Numbered from the stretch's first letter, positions 32,735-45,817 are shown. The stretch: 64,000 nucleotides of DNA from Trichopria drosophilae (GCA_030407085.1 CM059587.1:36739001-36803000); one strand, 5' to 3'. A program made the numbers and translations. The notes: generated by a model not told the origin, from the sequence alone.

Positions 32735-33776
32735 TACGTTATATTTGACGGTACTTGAAAATAGATTAATCTCGAAGAGGTTTATACTTGAGGTCCCAGT
32801 TTCTTCTAAGGACACAAGGTGGCGTTTGGTTGAAAAAATGAACTCATGCGACTTTTATTGTGTTATACCGACCGACAGACGATACATCTGATCAAAGAAT
32901 GAACACTTTTAAGTACAAGTGTACGTTACTGATCTCCCTTCTATTCCTAAAAATTGCCGCCAAACCCTTTAAGTAACGATTGGAACAACAAACAGAAATC
33001 AGGTTGAAATATGAATTCATTGTAATGCTAAAACGAACAAAAACGAATCTGTAGTTCTTTCTGAGCAGTATTTGAGATATTTCAGAATGCTTAAAAGAAT
33101 TAATCTTTAAGAAGACATGATACAATCCTCCCTCCGTAATTGATGTCCGGTAGTGGCCGAATTTCCCCCCATGACCCTAAGACAGTATAACTACATGTCT
33201 TTCGTTCCCGCCTTTCCCTTTCTCCGTGTATGAAACAGTTAATAGAACAGACGTAGACTACAATTATGGATGGAATTAGGAAGACAACAATTACGGAGGA
33301 AAACAATTACGGAAAGAGAACTGTATTGCTTTTTATGTATGGTGTCAATAAATAGCCTCAGACATTGTTTTGAAATGCCAACCTTTTTCATAATCGCTAG
33401 GTGGCGCTCAAATCCAACGACGTCGATATTTACTTCAATTGCGTATTTAAGATAGTTTTTCGCTTCGGCATTACATTGAAAGTACGTCATAACCGGTGCT
33501 TCCAAGATCTGATCATGTGTACAATCACGAAATGTACTACACCAAGATGAAAAGCCGTCAACACCAACATGTTAGAGGACAAATGGTACTCGTCTCAATA
33601 GTTCCAATTTTGCCACCAGAGGATCACAAAGAAAAGCATTGGTCGATTTCCTTCTGTTATATTATAATTTCTTACCGAAATCTGTAGAAGCACACCTTTG
33701 CAATTAGCCGACATGTCACTCCCATATCTCCACAATACAATATTGGGGCTTGCTCAAAATTTGATCATTACAAGGC
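32735..33776. other. no gene seen
   Basis: Holds the second copy of the CTCF-like segment (32795-32860, minus) and a very good CGCTAGGTGGCGCTC at 33395-33409. Short frames lack domains. Confidence 0.45.
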
Positions 33777-34526
33777 ATATATGGGGCATTCCATGCCAAA
33801 CGGGCAACTGAGAAGATTAGCCTTTTTCGGTGTCTCGCATTAAACGCCTGTTTCTGAAGTTCTGTGTCCGAGAAAGGAAAAAATAATTAGTGGATTTTAT
33901 TTGTCTTTTTATGCACTTTCCGACGATTTAAATGATTTTTTATATTACTTATATATTCATCGTGATTTATCAGTTTAAAAAATAAAAATCGATTTTTTCG
34001 AACTTGGACGTTTTGAATATTTTTTTAAACAGGCTCAAATGAAAGCTCGTATATTTTCCTATAAAATCACATTTTCACAATTATGGGCCGGTTGGTTCTT
34101 CATCCTGAAATGTGCAAAATAATACGCGCACTCGGCTAGAAATGCAGCCTCGTGAGTGGCAATACCCAAATGCGCTTATTATTATGCATTTTTATAGATG
34201 AAGAACCAACCGGCCCATAATTGTGACAATGGGATCTTATAGGGAAATATACGAGCTTTCATTTGAGCCTGTTTAAAAAAATATTTAAAACGTCCAAGTT
34301 TGAGAAAAATCGATTTCTCTTTTTTAACCTGAAAAATCATGATTAATATATAATTTAAATAAAAAATCATTTTAATTATCGGAAAGTGCATAAAAAGACG
34401 AATAAAATCCACTAATTATTTTTTTCTTTCTCGGAAACAGAACTTCAGAATCAAGCGTTTACTTCGAAACACCCAAAAAGGATAATCTTCTCAGTTGCCC
34501 GTTTGGCATGGAATGCCCCATATATA
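33777..34526. mobile_element. 750-bp foldback, same ends as 11332 element
   Basis: ATATATGGGGCATTCCATGCC at the left and GGCATGGAATGCCCCATATAT at the right. The arms are near-complementary for about 330 bp, including ACGGGCAACTGAGAAGATTA and GGGCCGGTTGGTTCTTCAT against their inverses. The loop is about 50 bp near 34120-34170. It has no coding capacity and fits a deletion derivative or relative of the long-TIR element at 11332-14710. Confidence 0.88.
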
Positions 34527-35292
34527 ATAAAATTGCTGGAACTTTTCATATTTGCAAAACTGACAATTATCTCTTAAATTGAAGGATGTGCATACATTTC
34601 GTATCACATACTTAACAAGACTAGAATGGGTATACATGTCTCTGGTCACATTTCTCAAAAGTTTGCTTATTTATTTTGTGTAAAACGTCCGGAAGTGCTA
34701 AATTTCACGTATATCTCAGAGAAATGCACGGATTATCTTCAAATGTGTGTCTTTAAAAACTACATAGTAGAAGCATGTACCTGTTACGGAAGACACTGAA
34801 GAAAAGCAGGTTCCAGTGTAACTTAGTTTTTTTTTCAAAGTATGTAGTTTGGTTATTAATTCGATCATAATGAAAATACCGACCTCGAAAATGTCTGACT
34901 AGGTCTTTTTTAGACCCATATTTTTAGAAGGGCGAAAATAGATAATAATACGCTGTTGAAAGTTGATGATCAAATTGGATATTTTGCAACGTAATGGGTT
35001 AAGGGGTTCATTGGAGTAACACTTACATTTGAAAGAATTTCAGATATTTTTATGTAAACAATTGTGTTGGCCGAATTCTGTTGAAATTTTCAAGCGAATT
35101 GTATAAGAAAATGTCTAAAAACAATAAGAAAAATTACTATGCTCACTAGGCATTTATGAACAGACATGAAAGATAATTGGAATAAATACTAATAGTTAAA
35201 TACGTGTTGATATTGTTCTGTAATAGAATTTCCTAAACCCGAATATTAAAATATAAAAACTTATGAAGTTTACTATGCTTTTGTTACTAGAG

Positions 35293-35375
35293 AGAATAGT
35301 AAAAACGTTCGTGAAGACCAATAAAATGTGAATCACGTGATAAATACGTACATACACGAACGTTTTTACTATTCT
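35293..35375. repeat. perfect 21-bp hairpin
   Basis: AGAATAGTAAAAACGTTCGTG (35293-35313) and its exact inverse (35355-35375) enclose a 41-base loop. It could be a small MITE remnant or a transcribed hairpin. Confidence 0.7.
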
Positions 35376-35452
35376 GACTAGTAAAATTTTCTACAAGGAC
35401 AGTGTACATTTCATAAACATTTAGGCATCTGCACCAAAAGATTTCTAGTTGA

Positions 35453-35489
35453 GTTTGTCGCCGCCAGGCGCGTACGCGATGCTCGTAGG
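35453..35489 (+). repeat. CTCF-like dispersed repeat, copy 2 of 3
   Basis: GTTTGTCGCCGCCAGGCGCG then TACGCGATGCTCGTAGG aligns with 45873-45911, and upstream TAGTTGRG is shared as well. Confidence 0.6.
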
Positions 35490-37857
35490 TTTGTTGGGCG
35501 CCAGTATGGCGCTCGTTATAGAAATGAGTTTTCATTCCCCCAATAGCAGATCGAATAACAAGCTTAATGAATGCACATAGACCGTGTGCGGACAGCCGAC
35601 AGTATAATATTAATATGAATGGCAGTTGTTCCTGTAATGGCATAACATTTGTTTACCGACTGGAGTGTAAACAATCTAATTCTGAGTAGAACCTTTCGAT
35701 TTTGTTTTGTTTTATCTAAGTAACTTATTGTAAGATGAAGAACAAAAATATAGCAAATATAGAGAAAATGTTATAAGGTATAAAATAAATAAAGAAAAAA
35801 TAAACAGGAATAAAATAAAACTAAAAATAATACCACCTTATTATGATAAAAATATTACATTAATTATTGCACATATAAAATATCTGGAGTTCAATAAACG
35901 TATAACGAAACATATTCATTATTGATTTAACTTAACTACAAACAATACAAAATGTTAAAATGTTTACAAAATATTATTGACTTTATGGATGTTTTGTAGA
36001 CAATTAATTTAACATAACCTGTCTCAGTGGTGCGTAAATGAATATTTTATTCTCGCTAGTTACATAACGGATAAATAGTCTGTTAATTGATCTAAATGTG
36101 TATACAATTTTGGTTTTGTTTCATTATTTATTTATAGGTTCTATTATTTTCTGTCAAAATATCAAATATCACTGCATATAATTTTATTATAAACTATGTA
36201 TTTAATAAATATAAATGTGTTGAAAATTACATTACTTAACAGTTTCACTGTTTCAAATTGACGTTTCTAGAATTTTGTGTTTAACACCTTCATCTTGTGA
36301 ATTATTCAATCTAGTTGCCTATATTATGTCTGTGGAGCATCACAGATGACGTCGGATACCATAAATTCTCTCCGTGAAGTATTGAAAACAAATATTTCTG
36401 GCAGATAGTCAAAAACTTCACATATTGCTAATTTAAAATACCAAACTTCTATAATAGCTGGTCACGTGATGTAACTTGAAATGGCTTTCTTGTAACTTTT
36501 GTAATTTTATTGGTCGTTCTTCATATGTAATTTTGTATCCTTGACTTTATTCCACATATACGAATCTAAAATGTTAATGTGTAGCAGAGTGTACAGTTAG
36601 CGCATATGGAAAATTTTGGAAAATTGCTCGGTTAATTTATGCGCGTACGCTTTACGCGTCAGAAAATATTATCGACGCGACTTCGCAAGGCCACGAAGGT
36701 AACATTTTTATCGAGAATATAAATTTAATTAAAATATCCGTTCGCCGGTTTAAGTCGATCTTTATCCTACCTCTGGTGCCTTTTTTCGTTTAATTTTATT
36801 TTATTTTTTGTTTATTTTAGTCGAATCCACCTTACACTTGATTTACGTTTATTTTTTCCGTAAGTTGTCTCTTTCTACTTGCTTCCTATCTCTAATTCTT
36901 CTCTTTTCTTTCATCCAAGTCCAGTTGCTCCTTTTTTCGCTTGCTTCTTGCCACATTTTGCATTCGCGAAAACTGGATTTCAAGACATTCCACGGACATG
37001 CTGGTTTTGTTTTCGACGGTGAAGGGAACTTTAACGCAAATCCTCGGTTACGAGCAGTTTTCACATGCCCAATCAGCCATTCAATTTTCAATTATAACCT
37101 AATTGTTCATTATTTTATCGTCGGGCATCCAGTAAAATCAATGGATCGATGATCCATAGAAGCCAATTATGTATGGAGAAAATTTGTTCCCGCAATGAAG
37201 TTTCTCTATAAAATTGATATAATAAAGTAAGTAACAACAACAATTTGAGGTAAAATATATAAAAAAATACGGTATAAAAAACCGGAAGAATGTAAAGTAA
37301 CACAGCAGTGTTTATACATGCAAATTGAATTAATAAAAGCACATGCCAGTATAAAAACTATTCTTACTTATTTACTTTGTTGATTGTGTTTCAATTTTTT
37401 ACAACTTACGTGTAAAGCACGTTTTACTAAAAGAATATTCGAACCTTGGCACAGGAACTTGTGCTTATTTTTATGAAACGCATTCCCGGCCTCGAATGTT
37501 CGACAATGCAAATCGCTGGTGTGATAAGTAATATGAAACATGCTATGAGAAACATTAATTCGGCAACAAATTATCCGTGTTTTGATATTGACGAATAATG
37601 CAGTCGACAAAAATATTTGAATTCTTACTATTGTGATTTTTAAATCATACTATCAAATTATTAAAGTTGAGTTGAATAATGATTTTTAAAATCAATTAAA
37701 TTTGGTCTACTCAGATGACTTTTGTTTGCTTGTATTCGAAAGCTGTAGTAAAATACTATTTTCATTGTGGCTACACTAGATGGCACTGATCGGCACGTTA
37801 AACTACTTTCCCGCAAGTTACGAAAGATAAAATATTTATTATTTATGAAGTCATATA

Positions 37858-38060
37858 CAGAAGAGTTCCGGTATAATTGCGTCTCATTATATTTACGTCC
37901 CAGCATATTTGCCCGGCTCCGCCTCGTTATATTTATATTTCGCCGCTCTCTTTTTCCCCACCTTGCGGGTTGGTGCCTCAGGAAGGGCCTTCTATGACGT
38001 CACGGACATAACGTGACTGACGGGAGTGGGAGAAGCGGCGCTCCCCTTCTGTGTACTAAC
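37858..38060 (+). mobile_element. truncated pogo-like MITE, CCGGTATA subfamily
   Basis: It shares the left end (CAGAAGAGTTCCGGTATAAT) and interior (TTACGTCCCAGCATATTTGC, CACCTTGCGGGTTG, ACGTCACGGACATAACG) with 26099-26360, then diverges before the right end. Confidence 0.75.
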
Positions 38061-39827
38061 TCGAAATTGATTAGGGCCCTGATCACAAACTGATCAAAGC
38101 GTTACGGCACTGATTAGGGCCTTAATAAATTTCTACTTTGAATGTTTATTCCGAACGCTCGCGAAACGATTATGGAAACGTCGAGAAGCTCAAAACTGTT
38201 TTGGAACGTAGAGAAAAAATTCGGAGTTACATTTTTTTATCCATGGTTTCGATTTATGATTTCATTTATTTACGAGGCAATACCAATTATAAGTGGAGAA
38301 AACTTTTTGGAGGCCTGTTAGAAAAAGACCAGAAAAAAGTTTTAGCAAGTTATAGTTCACTGCTAATTAGTCAAAAAAAATAATTTCTTTGAATCTAAAC
38401 ATTTTCGAAAAATACAATAAAACTTTGAAATGTTTGACTACAAAACATTAGTAACGATAGAATCTTTTTCTAGTTTTCGGCGATCGGATTACGTCACATT
38501 TCTATCTCTCGCACATTGTTTAGGATCTCGTATTTTACGTCCCCGTACCGTGAGGATTATCAGACTCTACTTGTCTCTTTTCGCTGAGATTAATTAAACC
38601 CATCGGCTCGTAAATTTCTCGTAGTGTTGTAAGTTGTTCTAAGCTTCCCCGGAATGGTCGATCCACGGAGAAACCACGAAACACGATCTGGCTCAGTATT
38701 TTTGCGTATGCAAAATATCGGCATGAATCAGACTAGTGTATATTTTGTGCTGATTTTACTTTCCGACATTATACTTGGTTTCTTCAATTTATTCATGAAG
38801 ATCGGTAATATGTTAATGTGTGACATTTGCAATTCCATCGTGGGAAACTCCGGTCATGATGAGCCTCTGACGAGACGACGTGACCTACGTTGTAATTCTT
38901 TTGTAACAACACCTTGTCTTTTAATTTATTAATTATCGGTAAATAACATAACAAGTAAGAATACTTCATTCTTAATCAATGGAACTCTATTATTGCCGAT
39001 GCTTCGCGAAACATTAAATATTAAATAAAAATGAAATTTAGTTTCGGAGCATATACAGTCACAATATAGATGTAAACAAAGGGAATAAATATGCCCAAAT
39101 GCGATATCAGTTTACGTTATACGTTAATTCATTTACCCTTTTAATACAATCAATTAAAATCAATTTAACCATTGAGAAAGACAGGAAACAAAAAGTTCCA
39201 CGTATTGTATAGAAATAAAGTGTGAAAAACTGCGTTTCTGGTTCACATTGATACATTAAATTGTAATAACTCATTATCTGGTCGTAATTGATGCCAATAA
39301 TCTATTTTATAAATGCGTTATATTTAATTTAAAAAATATCAGTTTACAGTCATTATTTATTTCCATAATCTGTTATTAAAAAGGTGTACAGAAAATAACC
39401 AGTTAATGGCCATACCCACATTGAAAACGTAAATCAAGTTTGTCCGGTTACCGGAAGTTTTTATTTTATTCATTTTTTTTCTATTTATTTTTATCAATTC
39501 CATTTAACTTGAAGTTAACGTAATAATCCAGCGTTATTAAAACTTTTCATTATGAAAAGTTTTACGGAATCTATACATTGCTAAAAAAGCCCATGTTATA
39601 GAAATAGATACTAATTATATAACATATTCATAAAATTATTAAATTTTCATGTAATATTCCTTATAATTACTAAATTATAACAGAAATTTGAACAATTTTT
39701 TAAGAGGTTCCAATAAAAAACTTTAATTTTATTTACAGAATATCCCATAATAATTATATGTTAAACATTCTTAACCGTGTATGTAGTGTATGGGAACTTG
39801 CCATGTATATTTTATACAAACACAGTA
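38061..39827. other. no gene seen
   Basis: The 92-codon frame at 38654-38932 has a hydrophobic middle (FVLILLSDIILGFF) but no recognised domain or splice context. The remainder is AT-rich. Confidence 0.4.
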
Positions 39828-40220
39828 CAGTAGTTCCTCTCAATATTGGCCATTTCTCAACATTAAGTTACGGTAAGGATCGGCAAGATAAAGAAGCCTC
39901 GATTAGACATAGAATATTTTCTAAGTTATACGATCAGTTTTCAGAATGTCCTAAGTTATATCGAAGAACCATGATCAATACTTCCCCTCATTACCCCCTC
40001 TTCCGCTCGTGTTGGCCTAAATGAAGCTTTCGAATCTTTACCGATCTCTGCCGAATAAAGTCGCGAATCGCATCGAAACGATGTAGTGGGGAACAAAAGA
40101 AAGAGGTTAGTATAACTTTGAACAAGGCAAATGTATAAGTTAAGATTATGCTATAACGTTAGACTGTATAACTTAGGGTAGGGGTTGATGCACACTATAT
40201 ACATATAAGTGGGGGTACTG
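39828..40220. mobile_element. degenerate pogo-like MITE
   Basis: CAGTAGTTCCTCTCAATATT at the left follows TA. TATAACTTAGGG and GGGGGTACTG words near 40170-40220 resemble the right end of 17268-17641. The limits are approximate. Confidence 0.45.
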
Positions 40221-41930
40221 CGGGGACATATCAAATGACAATCTTCTGCCGTTTGAAAAAGTACAGGTCGTGAAACTTAGGAAATGGGCTATTGTAATTG
40301 ACATTCAATGAAATTTAATATGATTACAAACTTCATATTAAAAACTGTTTTTGGGGCCTAAGAATCAGATATTAGAATCTCACATTCCAAAAATGGCAGA
40401 TCCAATATAGCGAATTAAAAACTAGAAACATTTATATATTGTCACCGAAAATATTATTCGGAGTATTTTGAGGTCATTGAATACGGATATGGTATCAGAC
40501 TAACAAAACTCAAAATGACCGATTGCTCTGCATACACAATGTTTCAAAAATTTTTATCCGCCTGAAAAGCATTTAGATGCGATTTTGAAATCATATTTCT
40601 TGTAGTCACAAAACTATTCAACCTTAAAATGTCCAATTTGAAATTGATTAGAAATCGAAGGGGAGAACCGGGACGAAGGGACGCAGATTTTTTTTTTGTT
40701 CATAACGGTTTTTACAATGCAAATTGTGAATCGGGAGTGTCAGCACTACTACTGTCACATGATAGGTTATGTGTTGCTTTAACTTTCGTATCTAAAACGT
40801 ATAATGTGTGTTGTACTGATACTGTAAAAACAAAAAAATCAGTTGCACACAAAGATCATTTTCGGTGGCCTTCACGGAGAACAATAAATACAAATCACGA
40901 AAATTTTTGAAAATAAAAAACTCGTCGGTATATTTCAGTAATTTTATGAACATAGAGTTACATTGACAATGAATTTTCGTCATCAATAATGTCTTTGGTT
41001 ATGCGAAATACTGAATAATAAATAGCAATGCTCGCCTTGCTCCGATGCATAGTCTTAACTTTCTGATGCGATTCCTAAGTATTGACACAAATGAATCAAA
41101 TCGAGTTTATCGATTACACAGACCAAAAAAATATGTGAATTTCATGTTGCCCTTTGAATCTGGTCGGATTTTTGTTCCAAAATCCAAATATGAACGCTAA
41201 AATATCCAATTGGCTCTAGTTTTTGGGATATTGTCAAACGGGCAAAAAATCCGATTACAGGCATTTTGAGCATCTATGTATAGCCCAAAAAAATGCTGTT
41301 TTCCCAACAGTAAGAGTCAATTCTGATTTATTTTAGGACATTTTTGGTTATTTTTCGCAAAAAGTAGCTAAGATGATAAACAGTTTGAAGTGATTTGAAT
41401 TTAAAAAAAGTCACATTAACATGTGCAAATAGAGACAAAATCCCGTGTCGGCTCGAAATGGGTTAATATGGCCGAATTATCCCTTTCTCAAAAGTTGCAT
41501 TTAAATAGTTTAAATCCCTTTCTCTTATTAATTTTAATGTTATAAGTTAATGTATAATTTAGTAACACAAAGAATAAAGGTGGGCTTTTTTTAAGCAGGC
41601 AAACTCGCCCGCACTGCCCCCAACACAAGATTTTTTTAAGATTAGCATATGCCCAGTCCTGATAATGGTCGTCTGCCTTATAGGGTCAAACAAGGAAATA
41701 TCAGTTTGACAGGTATTGGCTATCAATTGCATGAATTCATAGCCAATTGTGATAGCCAAATTACAGGCGTTTAAGTGCAATATTTTTGTAAAAAACTTTG
41801 TGGACAAAATTTATCAACATGTCCAGATTTCAGAAAAAGTTGATAACCAGAATGAATGCCTTCCATATCATGAAATACCATGTGCGTTCCTCAAAAGAGC
41901 CATAGACATCTAGATGGGATTAATTTGGCC
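40221..41930. repeat. old GATCCAATATGGCG-type repeats, no gene
   Basis: Positions 40360-40530 contain ATGGCAGATCCAATATAGCG and GGTCATTGAATACGGATATG, and 41120-41290 contains weaker relatives. These are degraded units of the repeat seen at 6590-6800. No coding region seen. Confidence 0.5.
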
Positions 41931-41939
41931 CTTTTCTGC

Positions 41940-42180
41940 ATTCGGGTCTAAAAACCGACAAATGAAAAAGCCGACAGGTCAAAAAACCGACTGTCATAAA
42001 GCCTACAGTCGAAAAATCGACACATAAAAAAATAAATACATCGTCAGGAGTATAGTCATTTTTTGAACTGTCGGTTTTTTCACTGTCGGCTTTTCGATTG
42101 TCGGTATTTTGACTGTCGGTTTTTCGACCTGTTGGCTTTTTGATTTGTCCGTTTTTCGATCCGCACCCCCTTTTCCTACT
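41940..42180. repeat. GTCGGTTTTT-word repeat, copy 1
   Basis: Many short direct and inverted words (ACCGACA, GTCGGTTTTT, GTCGGCTTTT) occur, with an overall inverted layout: AAAACCGACAAATGAAAAAGCC at the left against GGCTTTTTGATTTGTCCG at the right. It ends in TCCGCACCC. A second copy is at 48408-48592. The 99-codon minus frame through it is repeat-encoded. Confidence 0.7.
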
Positions 42181-44019
42181 GCCTAGTGAAAAACAAGGAA
42201 GATTATTTTTGTTCCTCATTGTTTACAATACCAAGAGTAGAACCTAAAAGAATTAATGGTTTGTAGAGGACTTTTACTCGTATAAAATAATCACATTTTG
42301 TGTACACGCACACATACGTGCACGCACACGCTAAGAGAGAGGCTATAACTTGCATGAGGAAGTCGATGACTCATACATCAAAACACACTTGTACGATTTC
42401 CACGTCTAGGGGGTCTTCTTCGAGCATTTTCCGATGCGGAAGAAGTCACTCGGAGTCGGTCTGGGTGGTTGTGCATGATTTACGTGTTCTTGTGTATGTG
42501 GACGCGTAACTCTGGCACTCTTTTGCCCAGTAGGATACTTGGACGCTACTGCATCAACTATACGTTCGCGGTTTCGTAATAAATATATGCCAGGATAAAA
42601 TAGCTTTGGGAGAGGGACGACCTTGCCCCGCAACTTGCTGCGCCGTGCTTGTTGCCAAGCTACATTGTACGGATACAGGAGCGGTACACAGACACAGACG
42701 CCCGGACACACTCGTTGGACGGTACATGAGCTCACACACACAGAGAAACATGGCCGTTCGTGTCAGAAATCTGAGCATTATTTTTACAAGTTCGCGGGAA
42801 ACTTTCGTGTTATAACGCAAGGAACGATTCGATAAGATTCCATCGAATCTGAAAGGAGCGCGTGATGAGATCACGTGACTGGGTCACATGATCAGTCACG
42901 TGACCCTTGGTTCCAAATCGGAACCCCACTGGAGCCAATTCGGTACCAAAATCGCGTTGCATCCTAACGTTAACTTTGAGACGAATAGCTTGCGAACTTT
43001 CGGATCGATCGGCTTATTTGTGATAGGTTTGTACAAGCTGACAGTACAATCACGTGCGAAAATAAAGGGCGCCCGCAAACGTTCATATTACGTAAGACAT
43101 TATTACTGAGCGAAGAACCCAACCGTGCATTTAGATTTCTCACTACGAGATGCATTTGTTTCCATACCAGCGCACAAGAAAATATTTTCGAGTCGCAAAC
43201 GTTCTCGTTCATATTTACATACGCGTTCATCCATCTATTTTATTGTATTCCTCGAGCATGCGTGGCATGAGTGCCCTGACTTTTATCTATTAAAATCCGC
43301 ATCCATCCGCAACCGAGCTATTTACGTGTGTTTATTTATACACTTTATCTTATTTTTTTCGCGGCTTCCACAATTCCTGTTAGGTCAGATAAGGTGAGGC
43401 GCGGTTGCGATCGGCGCTAACTTGGATGGGTTTTCGAACGTTCCTAACTTTAGCGAACGACATTGTGTTTTTTGAAATATCGCCGGGTCAGACTGGGTGA
43501 TTACAAATCAACGTCACGAAAGGATTTACTATGCATTTACTATTCACTGCATCGCTTGCCGACACGAGACTTTTTTGTACGACTTCCGCAAACAGTTTGT
43601 ACGATTTCCCGGTCTTGGATTAAAATTTAAAATTCGTTTAGGTCGCAACATTATGAATGTCGTTTGGAAAAAAGGTTAAAAAAGGAAATGTGTAGAATTG
43701 AGAATTGATTAGAGAAATCAAGTGGCCAACGCACGACTAATTGTGCACTTGACTATTACACAAGAGATTTTTTTATTTCTTCCGAGTTTCATTCATTACA
43801 GATATAGAATTGTTTCTTATGTAAAACTTTTCTTGTTTCACATTGTTTCATTTCGACGTCATTGAGGTCGCGTAAGAGTATTATCTTATTCAACAAAAAT
43901 CGATTTTTTTTGCAATATAAACCTTTGTTGTTACACAGTTTTGTCCCATATTCAGAATTACGGTTGTAATGGGTTCTTACAGCAACACATGTCCATAAAA
44001 ATATTTTTGTTTTCTGTGT
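42181..44019. other. no gene recognised; CG-richer patch
   Basis: Positions 42380-43100 are less AT-rich and hold overlapping frames on both strands, none with a domain. A good donor-like AAGGTGAGG (42-bp CG-rich flank) lies at about 43389-43397. A promoter or UTR exon is possible but unproven. Positions 42837-42905 hold repeated CACGTGA/TCACGTG words. Confidence 0.35.
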
Positions 44020-44850
44020 GGGAATTTTGCTTTGCTAATTACGAATCTGCAGTAAAAAATGGGGTTCGCTGGATACATTTCAGACATAACCCCAAAAATT
44101 CATAAAAAAGTAACTTTTATAACGATATAGGCTTTTAAAAGGTGACTTGTTTCGGATAAATACCGAATTATTTATTTGCATTTTGATCCGCTGAATACGA
44201 ATTTACAGTGAAGCTGCAAAAGGCGTAAAAACACGTGTTTTATAAAGATAGAGGTAAAAGTGAAAAAAAATAACTTTTCTCAACTTGAGAGCACATTAAT
44301 CTCTTCTTTCTTGATGCGTTGAGTATTAATTTGCATTAAAAAATGGGAGTTGCTTAACAAATTACAGACATAACCTCAAAAAATGGTAAAAAAATAAGAT
44401 TTTGTAGGGATATTACACACAAAATAGAAAGACTACGACTTTACTCGTAGAAGAAGAACAGATTTATCCCATGTATTTCGTTCCGCTGAATATGAATCCG
44501 TAATTAAAAATATTGGTCGCCTTGTTAACTTCCTCGTGCGCATACATAAATCATGCAGGGAATGGGTCATGTATTACATTTTTTATCTTTTTTCGTATAT
44601 AAGCTACAAAAGCTTATTTTTAAAATAATTTTTTGCGGTTATGTCTGAAATTTATCATTAGTAAAGATGAGATTAATATTTTATAACTTAAGAAAAGTTT
44701 TATTCTTTCTCTTTTAAGCCTATGTCATTGTAGAAAACGTTTTTGCGGTTTTTTGAGGTTAAACTATAAAATTTGCCAACAGGCCATCCTTTACCGCAGA
44801 TTCCTATTCAGCGACTGGAAATAGAAATAATGCGGTGTCTTTATCAAAAA
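44020..44850. repeat. degenerate tandem and inverted array
   Basis: Words of the type ACGAATCTGCAGTAAAAAATGGG followed by CAGACATAACCYCAAAAA recur near 44040, 44190, 44328 and 44495, at spacings of about 140-170 bp. Inverse versions (TTTTGCGGTTATGTCTG near 44635, TTTACCGCAGATTCC near 44790) follow. It is a large degraded foldback of tandem units. Confidence 0.6.
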
Positions 44851-45385
44851 CAAACCATAATGTACATTTTAAAGCTTATATCGCCACAAAATATAAGTTT
44901 TTATGATTTCAAAAAAATTTTTTGTATGCCTGTGTAATTAATCTTTATAAAATATTTCTGATACATTCGCATGCTTGGATAAAATAATTATTGATTTCTA
45001 AACAAATATTTTTGTTAAGCTTTCTACATTTTTTAAGAAAAAAAATGTTTTTTGAACAGTTAAGCCTCGAGTACGAATTATTTCGGTTCCGAATGTCGCC
45101 GTCAGGTGACACTGCATCTTTCTCCGCGTTTCGCGCTGTAGAAATGGATTTTCATTTAAACATAAGTGAACGAGCAGCCGCGTTCACATAAAATATTACA
45201 TATATGTACGCTTATCAATGATATTATTTATAGGGATATTGCATACAAATGCCGACTAATTATTTATGCACATACAATGTTTATACAGTTTATTTTGACT
45301 GAGAAAAAAATGCGAAAATAAAATGCATAAAAATGTTTAGGAAATATCAAATACATATTCATTCAATGATGATATTCTAACAAAG
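44851..45385. other. no gene seen
   Basis: AT-rich. The 66-codon frame at 44991-45191 includes a CTCF-like GCCGTCAGGTGACAC word near 45100 but no protein domain. Confidence 0.45.
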
Positions 45386-45817
45386 TACAGAGAAAAAAAA
45401 AGTTAATGGAACCATCAAAAAAAGGAGGTAGAAATGATTATAACATTTCGTAATAGTACAATTAACATCGTAAAAAGTTGTAGTAACAATATCATATTTT
45501 TATAATGCATAATATTGTAAAATACAACATACAACAATTACTTTTTATGATGATAAGTATAGTTATTTTCGTTTAATCACTTTTACTAAATCTATTTTTG
45601 TAGTGAAGAATATTTAAAATGACTATATTTCATTTTATTTCATTCGTTCATTTGTGATTACGTGCCACGCTGCATTTTTAAATATCTGGAAATAGTAAAC
45701 GGAACAATTTTTTTCATTTGTGTTATTATAAAAATGGTTAATTTAACCATTTTTTATAATCGCGTATTTTACTTTTCTAAAGTGGTTGCATTAATATTTT
45801 TTCGTTTTCTCTGTGTA
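45386..45817 (-). mobile_element. ~430-bp MITE, copy 1
   Basis: TACAGAGAAAAAAAAAGTTAA at the left and TTTTCGTTTTCTCTGTGTA at the right are inverses. Read on the minus strand it aligns with 49653-50078: ACACAGAG, AAAAGTAAA, GTTAATTTAAC-type words and TTTCTACCT then GGTTCCATTAA in the same order. Confidence 0.7.

Larger units (their letters stand above)
34527..37857. other. no gene recognised
   Basis: Contains the hairpin at 35293-35375 and CTCF-like repeats at 35453. A CG-rich patch (about 36640-36702) ends in CCACGAAG before GTAACA, a possible but weakly supported first-exon donor. The frames at 35287-35643 and 36808-37152 lack domains. Confidence 0.4.

Noticed and set aside
35287..35643. 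118-codon minus frame
   Set aside because: It spans the 21-bp hairpin and the CTCF-like repeat; no domain.
38654..38932. 92-codon frame with a hydrophobic centre as a membrane protein
   Set aside because: No start context, splice signal or family match; a hydrophobic stretch is common in AT-rich random frames.
41920..42219. 99-codon minus frame with Lys/Thr/Asp repeats
   Set aside because: Encoded by the GTCGGTTTTT-word repeat, with a second non-coding copy at 48408.
42406..42874. Overlapping 111-, 106-, 69- and 70-codon frames
   Set aside because: Open on both strands and in several frames at once; a composition effect.
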